In this document: positions 21,405-25,112 of the stretch, in pieces
How positions within the stretch are numbered: position 1 is the first letter of the stretch
Layout: every line of letters begins with the position of its first letter
DNA from: Nitrospinae bacterium AH_259_B05_G02_I21
Lineage (GTDB): Bacteria; JADFOP01
Assembly: GCA_027717595.1 (NCBI GenBank)
Contig: JALLOF010000025.1
Location: forward strand, 1 to 25,112
DNA length: 25,112 nucleotides
Direction: 5' to 3'
Translations under genes and position numbers: made by a program
The notes under the pieces: generated by a model
Seen by the model: the letters and a program-made list of their open reading frames with translations, nothing else
Databases searched by the model: none
What the model was told of the DNA's origin: nothing

Positions 21405-22327
21405 ATGATGACCCCTCCATAGGCGGCCGGGTCAATCTCCCTCGTGTTGGCGTCACGGCAGCGTTCGCAGAGCCGGTTGTTAGCGCCGCAGGAGGGAAAC
21501 TCGTCGTCGCACTTCAGGCACTCGCGCGTGGTGGTCTTGGGCCTCGCCCTGAGTCTGTCCCTCGTCGTGCCCGGCTCGATTCCGGCCGCGATGAGAGCCT
21601 GTCTGACCGAGCCGAAGGCTGCGATGTAGTTATGCTTGTCCGGCACCCCGTCGGCGAGCTCCATGTCCTGGTAGGTCGGCACGTGGCCGAGGTCGCCGGC
21701 GAGCCGGCGCAGCGCCTCGATAAGGTCGGCCCTGCGGTAAGCGTTCGGTGGGCGGCTGATGGCCCCGGGCCGCCGTCCTGCGGGGAGGCTCTCGAGTCCT
21801 GCCTGCTTCATCGCTTCGCTCCAGGAGCCGAACCAGTCGGCGATGGTCCGCCCAGTCGGCTTGCAGCCGGACGAGTCGTAGAACGGCCGGGAGAGCCGTC
21901 CGTTTACGGCGACGGATCGCATTGCGTCCAGGGCCTCCTCGGTTGAATAAGAGTGGCGACGCCTTCCCATTGGTGGGCTCTCGAGGCCGGCAGCCTTGAC
22001 GGCTGCGCTCCAAGTCCCGAAGCGCTTGATGACACTGTTTGCGCTCGGCCGTCTGCCCGAGGCGGTATATTCTGCAATTGAGAGCCTCCCGTCCGTCGAG
22101 GCCGACCGCAGCGACTCAAGTATCTCCTCGTCGGTTGCCCTGGCCGGACGCGGGGGGCCCTTGAGCCCGGCGGCGGCCAGCGCGGCGGGCCAGGAGCCGA
22201 ATCTTTTTTGGATGGCTTGCATCCCCGGCCGGCGGTCCGACTGGACGTAGCGGTACGAGGAGAGCGCGCCGCCCTCCGCCTCGGCACGCATCGCCTCGAT
22301 CATCTCCTGATTGCTGTACCGGGCCAT
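21401..22327 (-). CDS. Homing-endonuclease-associated repeat protein with zinc ribbon, 308 aa
   Basis: Four tandem copies of about 55 residues occur at 4-57, 65-118, 127-182 and 197-252. Each ends in FG(S/T)W...A...AGL (the last diverged to FGSVRQALIAAGI). This is the HNH-associated DNA-binding repeat. The C-terminus has a zinc ribbon: C270-x2-C273 and C287-x2-C290 with the FPSCGANNRLCERC pattern common in phages. No nuclease motif (HNH, GIY-YIG, LAGLIDADG) was seen. The start is ATG 22327, sharing a base with the upstream stop (TGATG). It probably binds a long DNA site, perhaps as a regulator. Confidence 0.85.
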   Translation of the reverse strand: MARYSNQEMIEAMRAEAEGGALSSYRYVQSDRRPGMQAIQKRFGSWPAALAAAGLKGPPRPARATDEEILESLRSASTDGRLSIAEYTASGRRPSANSVIKRFGTWSAAVKAAGLESPPMGRRRHSYSTEEALDAMRSVAVNGRLSRPFYDSSGCKPTGRTIADWFGSWSEAMKQAGLESLPAGRRPGAISRPPNAYRRADLIEALRRLAGDLGHVPTYQDMELADGVPDKHNYIAAFGSVRQALIAAGIEPGTTRDRLRARPKTTTRECLKCDDEFPSCGANNRLCERCRDANTREIDPAAYGGVII

Positions 22328-22527
22328 CAGGCCGGCTCCTTCTCGCACGGAAGCGCCCTGGCCTCGACTCTTGTGCCCTCGCACGCCTCGCAGGGGAAGG
22401 CGGTGACGCGCACGCCGAGCTCGGGGAAGTCCTCGACCGCTATCCAGTGGAGGCGCTTCACCGGCTCCTTGCAGGCGGTGCAGTTGGTGACGCCGTTGGC
22501 GTCCTCGAGGATGGGCTCGTGGGTCAC
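22327..22527 (-). CDS. Small zinc-ribbon protein, 66 aa
   Basis: Two CxxC pairs (C-T-A-C near 16-19 and C-E-A-C near 46-49) bracket a beta-rich core, typical of a treble-clef or ribbon fold. The start is GTG 22527, in a GTGA overlap with the upstream gene. The product ends in CEKEPA where the next gene's ribosome site is embedded. It may bind nucleic acid or a host protein. Confidence 0.7.
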   Translation of the reverse strand: MTHEPILEDANGVTNCTACKEPVKRLHWIAVEDFPELGVRVTAFPCEACEGTRVEARALPCEKEPA

Positions 22528-22718
22528 TCGGAAGAACCTCCGTCGAAGTAGAGGAAGATGTTGGCCATGAAGCCCATCACGCCCACTGAGAGGGAATAAA
22601 ACTCATCATCGTAATGCCACTGGATGGTGAGCAGATCGAACCAGCCGTCAACGAACCAGCGTCGCCGACCCCGGATGCGGTCACACCAGTTCTGCTGGAA
22701 CGATATAGACGGGCGCAT
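22524..22718 (-). CDS. MRP-x-ISF membrane-like protein, paralogue 1, 64 aa
   Basis: ATG 22718 shares a base with the upstream stop (TAATG), with GGAGG upstream. The product starts MRPSISF and has a basic, tryptophan-rich first third and a hydrophobic segment at about 42-58 (SLSVGVMGFMANIFLYF). The next gene encodes a protein of the same length with the same first residues, so they are a tandem duplicate pair. A membrane-associated role is likely. No known family is recognised. Confidence 0.7.
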   Translation of the reverse strand: MRPSISFQQNWCDRIRGRRRWFVDGWFDLLTIQWHYDDEFYSLSVGVMGFMANIFLYFDGGSSE

Positions 22719-22912
22719 TACCGCCCCTCCTCCTTCGGCTCCAGGCAGATGCCGAAGCCGAAGCCGAGCAGCCAGAGCATGAAGCCGAGGCCGGGGTCGA
22801 CGACCAGGTCGATTCCCACGAGCGGGACCGAGTCCCCAGGGAACCAGTACCAATGGCCGGTCTTTTCGCTCCGCCAGCCCCAGCGGTTATCGAATGAGAT
22901 TCGTGGTCGCAT
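22718..22912 (-). CDS. MRP-x-ISF membrane-like protein, paralogue 2, 64 aa
   Basis: I place the start at ATG 22912 (GGGAG seven bases upstream), giving MRPRISF. The first third is aromatic and charged (WGWRSEKTGHWYWFPG). A hydrophobic segment covers about 41-57 (GLGFMLWLLGFGFGICL). Length and N-terminus match the downstream paralogue. It is the first gene of the minus operon 22912-19382, so its upstream gap should hold that operon's promoter. Confidence 0.7.
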   Translation of the reverse strand: MRPRISFDNRWGWRSEKTGHWYWFPGDSVPLVGIDLVVDPGLGFMLWLLGFGFGICLEPKEEGR

Positions 22913-22925
22913 CACAGGGCTCCCA

Positions 22926-22955
22926 TTGCTAGGGGGCTATTTGGTGATGTAAGAT
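22926..22955 (+). promoter_or_regulatory. Candidate promoter for the plus-strand gene at 23024
   Basis: TTGCTA (22926-22931) and TAAGAT (22950-22955) lie 18 bases apart, a fair sigma70 match. They face the plus-strand gene 68 bases on. The same gap should also hold the promoter of the minus operon beginning at 22912, for which no clear boxes were found. Confidence 0.35.
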
Positions 22956-23023
22956 TATCGCTTCGAGCTGCCGGCCTGTTGGCGCCGGGAGAATCCGTCA
23001 ATCCAATAAAGGAGGGAGCTAAA

Positions 23024-23206
23024 ATGGCGACAGCACGTGACTTCGATATCGCACTGCTCAGCGCTACGAAAGAGATAATGGTGGCCCTTATTGAGTCTAA
23101 GCGGGTCACCTGGGACCTTAATGCACGGGTCGAGGCCAATGATATTAAAGAGGACGCCGCGGCCATCGCCGATGCTCTCCGAGGGGCTACTACAAAAACA
23201 AGGTAG
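23024..23206 (+). CDS. Small plus-strand helical protein, 60 aa
   Basis: ATG 23024 has GGAGGG seven bases upstream, so it is preferred over earlier in-frame starts. The product is a short helical, charged protein (MATARDFDIALLSATKEIMVALIESKR ... EANDIKEDAAAIADALRG in pieces) without membrane segments or cysteines. It runs opposite to the flanking genes. It may be an antirepressor-like or host-interaction peptide, but nothing identifies it. The reverse-strand frame through it is a serine-rich shadow. Confidence 0.7.
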   Translation: MATARDFDIALLSATKEIMVALIESKRVTWDLNARVEANDIKEDAAAIADALRGATTKTR

Positions 23207-23231
23207 CTGTGAGAGTTGAACACGCTGTCTC

Positions 23232-23417
23232 CTAATAGATCGGGCGCTTGGGGCGCTTGATCAGGCCTTGTGCGTCGAGCTCGAGGACGCGCTCGTGGCG
23301 CTCCGGGTCGCAGAGCTCGCAGTAGATGAGCTCCATCCTCAATCCCCCTCCAGGCGTGTGGAGGATGTGGACGACCTGATCTCGCACCGGCTTGTCTCCG
23401 TGGCGCCGGCAGTACAT
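23232..23417 (-). CDS. Small zinc-knuckle protein, 61 aa
   Basis: The start is ATG 23417, with GGGAGG just upstream; a GTG at 23429 is possible. Cysteines and histidines (CRRHGDK at 3-9 and YCELCDPERHE near 34-44) can form one zinc site. The end is basic (IKRPKRPIY). It stands alone on the minus strand between two plus-strand genes. Its composition resembles the other small cysteine-rich proteins of this region. Confidence 0.65.
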   Translation of the reverse strand: MYCRRHGDKPVRDQVVHILHTPGGGLRMELIYCELCDPERHERVLELDAQGLIKRPKRPIY

Positions 23418-23449
23418 CAGGCCTCCCACCTATTGCTCGCCATGCCTCC

Positions 23450-23479
23450 TTGAAGGCTGCTTCGCCTGGATGCTATAAA
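23450..23479 (+). promoter_or_regulatory. Candidate promoter for the plus-strand gene at 23486
   Basis: TTGAAG (23450-23455) and TATAAA (23474-23479) lie 18 bases apart. TATAAA is a five-of-six -10 match. Transcription from it would start at about 23486, the ATG itself, so the message would be leaderless or a second promoter would exist further up. Confidence 0.35.
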
Positions 23480-23485
23480 GGTCTT

Positions 23486-24232
23486 ATGGATTGGGGCTTT
23501 CAGAAAGATTGGTCTCTTATCAAATCCGGACTTTTCAGGGTTGCTTCCCCTATCAAGTCCAGACTGTCCAGGATATATCGCCTTATTAAAAACGAAGCTC
23601 AAGCCATCTTGGCAGTGATAGCTACGATCTTTGCTCTTTGGTTCTCCGTTCTTCAAATAAATGAGTTTCTGGCGGGGAGAAAGGCGAGCATTGAGCTTGT
23701 GGAAATCGAGGGCATAGGCGTAAAGAAAATATCCGAGGGAAAGGTAGAGGCCATTGTCCCAATTTATCTGGTGAATACTGCGGGACATAAGGCCCGGGAC
23801 GCCACGTTCATTCAGGCGCACAGGCCAGGGAAAGACGAAAGGTGGTTGGGGTTTTTGCCAGGATGGTATCTTGATAGTGGTTGGAAAGAAAAAATAAGTG
23901 CTTGGCCTCGGCATGACCGGGTTAAGGCGTTCTTGGTTTCGGAGACTCTCGCTGGCGGCAGAGAAGCGCTCTGCAAGCAAGAGAACATTCAAAAGAAAAA
24001 GGTGTATTTTGCCTTCAGGGTAGGGTGGAAGAACCCCAATCGGTCGAGGGGCTGCAAAGTTTGGTATTTGGAGATTCAGTGCGCCCGTGGCGGCTGGGCC
24101 CCTGATAGCAAGGTTCTCTTCGCCAGCTCCTTTGAAGGCGATCCCCGCAATGAAATTGGTGAACTTCCGAGTGTAGGGCGTTGTCCCGGGGAAATCTTTT
24201 TTGAAACGAGCGCTTCGGGATCGGACCATTAG
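23486..24232 (+). CDS. Plus-strand membrane-anchored protein, moron-like, 248 aa
   Basis: The first 37 residues are basic and helical, then comes one membrane segment at about 39-57 (QAILAVIATIFALWFSVLQ) and a large globular part (about 65-248). The globular part has the pattern PIYLVNTAGHKARDATFI, similar to LQNAGRGSAANVKI in the other plus-strand protein, which suggests a shared beta-sandwich. By charge the C-terminal part should lie outside. ATG 23486 is preceded by AAAGG. The gene is AT-richer than its surroundings, reads against its neighbours and slightly overlaps a small minus frame. Function unknown; exclusion or defence is plausible. Confidence 0.7.
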   Translation: MDWGFQKDWSLIKSGLFRVASPIKSRLSRIYRLIKNEAQAILAVIATIFALWFSVLQINEFLAGRKASIELVEIEGIGVKKISEGKVEAIVPIYLVNTAGHKARDATFIQAHRPGKDERWLGFLPGWYLDSGWKEKISAWPRHDRVKAFLVSETLAGGREALCKQENIQKKKVYFAFRVGWKNPNRSRGCKVWYLEIQCARGGWAPDSKVLFASSFEGDPRNEIGELPSVGRCPGEIFFETSASGSDH

Positions 24233-24294
24233 GTTTTTCTCCATCTCAGTTCGTCCCCCCGGTCTTTGGGTACGCAGACGACAATGTGTGCCAT
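24229..24294 (-). CDS. Possible tiny protein, 21 aa
   Basis: ATG 24294 shares a base with the stop of the CPF-C paralogue (TGATG), and the frame runs 21 codons (MAHIVVCVPKDRGDELRWRKT). It overlaps the 3' end of the plus-strand gene by four bases. It is too short to judge by composition. The overlap style is like that of the real genes, but it may be chance. Confidence 0.3.
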   Translation of the reverse strand: MAHIVVCVPKDRGDELRWRKT

Positions 24295-24626
24295 CAGTTC
24301 ACCACCTGCGTATGGCGCAGGATGAACGCCTTGGTCATGAGGGCGTCGTGGTCTATGCCCGGCGGCAGCGCCGGCCCGAGGAGGTTCTCGGTGATGTAGA
24401 AGCTGAACCGCTCGAAGCTCTCGGGCTCCTCCTTCACGATCGAGTGGCTGCAGGTCATCCGCACCAGGGTGAGCACGCTACCGTCGGCCAGCGGGAAGGC
24501 CGAGTTGGTGAAGAGGTAGTGGCCCGGCGCCCAGGGCTCGTGGCCGCACTCGAACGGGCAGACCTTGAATCTCGGGTCGGCGGGCGGGTCGCGGCGTCCG
24601 CCTGAGGCGGACTCAGCTCTCGTCAT
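24294..24626 (-). CDS. CPF/TC-x-H zinc-knuckle protein B with palindrome-coded N-terminus, 110 aa
   Basis: I place the start at ATG 24626 (GAGGAG seven bases upstream). Residues 5-10 read ESASGG and come from palindrome copy 4, so the palindrome is placed at the very N-terminus. The core has CPFECGHEPW, GHYLFTNSAF, MTCSH and FSFYITENLL, in the same order as the protein at 21048-21404. It is therefore a paralogue of that one. The second cysteine of CPFC is shifted by one residue here (CPF-E-C). No known function. Confidence 0.65.
   Translation of the reverse strand: MTRAESASGGRRDPPADPRFKVCPFECGHEPWAPGHYLFTNSAFPLADGSVLTLVRMTCSHSIVKEEPESFERFSFYITENLLGPALPPGIDHDALMTKAFILRHTQVVN
24597..24611 (-). 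repeat. Dispersed 15-bp palindrome, copy 4 (in frame)
   Basis: The minus strand reads TCCGCCTCAGGCGGA, identical to copies 1 and 3, and encodes ESASGG at residues 5-10 of the CPF protein. The flanking base before it (GAG) also forms the stop TGA of the small membrane protein in another frame. Confidence 0.85.
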
Positions 24627-24699
24627 CTCGCATCTCCTCAAGAATAAGCAGGGCGGCGAGTGCAAGGAGGGCGATGTTGGCCGCCACCATCGTAATCAT
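24613..24699 (-). CDS. Tiny single-TM protein, 28 aa
   Basis: ATG 24699 follows AAGGAGGGAGCG, a strong ribosome site. The product is a membrane helix with an acidic tail: MITMVAANIALLALAALLILEE and MRDDES in pieces. It ends at TGA 24615-24613, overlapping the start of the CPF protein by 14 bases. Small TM peptides of this size can modulate host membrane enzymes. The strong ribosome site and clear hydrophobic pattern make it probable, in spite of its length. Confidence 0.6.
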   Translation of the reverse strand: MITMVAANIALLALAALLILEEMRDDES

Positions 24700-24818
24700 C
24701 GCTCCCTCCTTGCTTTAGGCGACGGGCAGGGCCGTGTCGTGGGAGACCACTGGCGGGTGGGGGGTGCCAGCTGGCCCCGCCCGTCTTGAATGTTCTGGCC
24801 CGGCGCTGGTGGTGGCAT
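24696..24818 (-). CDS. Possible small proline-rich protein, 40 aa
   Basis: ATG 24818 has AGGGTG upstream and the frame ends at TGA 24698-24696, overlapping the next ATG (ATGA). The product is rich in proline and arginine (MPPPAPGQNIQDGRGQLAPP start). Low complexity and the fact that it is set in GC-rich DNA mean it may be a chance frame. The four-base overlap is the main support. Confidence 0.3.
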   Translation of the reverse strand: MPPPAPGQNIQDGRGQLAPPTRQWSPTTRPCPSPKARRER

Positions 24819-24876
24819 GATTCACCCTATGCAAATCCGCCGACACGTGCCGGAGGTGCGGCAGGACGCCGGGCCA
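24796..24876. repeat. Separated 10-bp inverted repeat
   Basis: TGGCCCGGCG (24796-24805) and CGCCGGGCCA (24867-24876) are perfect inverted copies 61 bases apart. In RNA they could close a long stem holding the start of the 24818 frame. No T-tract follows. They may be a regulatory leader structure or chance in GC-rich sequence. Confidence 0.35.
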
Positions 24877-24885
24877 AATTCGGCA

Positions 24886-25095
24886 TCAGAGGTCCTCCAG
24901 GGCGCCGGCCAGGAAGTAGGGCTCCCTGTCGTACCTGACTTCGGGGTCGAGGTCCTGGACGAGCCGCTCGTGGTCACGGAAGCTGATACGCCTCAAGACC
25001 GTCGCGCCCCCAGGGACGTGGCCGTTCTCGACCTCGACCATCTTCCTGGCGAGCACGATATGCCCCAACATCCAGAATTCCCCTTCCCATGCCAT
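24886..25095 (-). CDS. Small hypothetical protein, 69 aa
   Basis: ATG 25095 follows AGGATCACT. The product begins MAWEGEFWMLGHIVLARKMVE in pieces and is charged, with one GHI motif and an acidic end (FLAGALEDL). There are no cysteines. No family is recognised. It belongs to the early minus-strand set and probably continues an operon that enters from the right edge. Confidence 0.55.
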   Translation of the reverse strand: MAWEGEFWMLGHIVLARKMVEVENGHVPGGATVLRRISFRDHERLVQDLDPEVRYDREPYFLAGALEDL

Positions 25096-25112
25096 AGTGA
25101 TCCTGGCGAACT

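Noticed and set aside
22912-23223. 103-codon minus frame across the gap before the early operon
   Set aside because: It is antisense to the well-supported 23024-23206 gene, is serine/alanine-rich and has no ribosome site.
23417-24244. 275-codon minus frame opposite the plus-strand cargo gene
   Set aside because: Although long, its composition (many Pro, Phe, Leu, Arg, Ser runs) reads as the antisense of the membrane protein, and it has no domain pattern or ribosome site.
1-25112. tRNA or rRNA genes
   Set aside because: No cloverleaf with a T-loop GTTCRA and CCA-adjacent stem, and no conserved rRNA stretch, was found by eye on either strand.

Overview
The window is a GC-rich (by eye about 60% G+C) segment of a tailed bacteriophage or prophage. 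It reads almost entirely on the minus strand, from the right edge to the left. The head genes have the order and families of transposable phage Mu: DUF3486 small terminase, large terminase, portal joined to a MuF domain, I-like protease with nested scaffold, decoration protein, T-like major capsid protein, a gp35-like protein, DUF1320, a virion morphogenesis protein and DUF1834. No tail sheath is visible. The tail genes instead are a tail tube protein, a frameshifted assembly chaperone, a 606-residue tape measure and two tail-tip proteins, as in a long flexible-tailed (siphovirus) particle. The combination resembles the Mu-headed transposable siphophages such as B3 and D3112. A GemA/gp16 homologue fits that view, but no transposase or integrase is in the window. 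The host cannot be named; lipoprotein and signal-peptide genes and strong GGAGG ribosome sites show only that it is bacterial.

Layout from right to left. From 25112 to 19382 lies an early or accessory region. It holds many tiny, tightly overlapped minus-strand genes: cysteine-rich zinc-knuckle proteins, two 64-residue paralogues, a winged-helix protein, a C2H2 finger protein and a four-repeat homing-endonuclease-associated-repeat protein. Two plus-strand genes (23024-23206, 23486-24232) interrupt it. A third plus-strand gene (18804-19376) with its own promoter-like sequence separates it from the middle region (18715-17853), which has a 58-residue protein, GemA and a small excisionase-like HTH protein. 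A 129-base gap (17724-17852) with four 9-base direct repeats and a perfect hairpin precedes the late operon.

The late operon (17723 to beyond 1) runs as lysis genes, packaging, portal/head, connector genes, tail tube, chaperone, tape measure, tail tip, and finally a small lipoprotein and the start of a secreted protein. Most neighbours are joined by ATGA, GTGA or TGATG stop/start overlaps, so translation is probably coupled.

The most notable features are: a 15-base palindrome present four times in the same orientation and reading phase, reading Glu-Ser-Ala-Ser-Gly-Gly in three unrelated proteins and beginning with a stop codon in the fourth copy; a textbook A-AAA-AAC -1 frameshift site that opens a 94-codon extension of the tail chaperone; an internal ribosome site that makes a scaffold from the protease gene; and two AT-richer membrane-anchored plus-strand cargo genes. 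Several genes under 60 codons (18539-18715, 19848-19985, 24613-24699 and weaker ones) were found by reading the overlaps.
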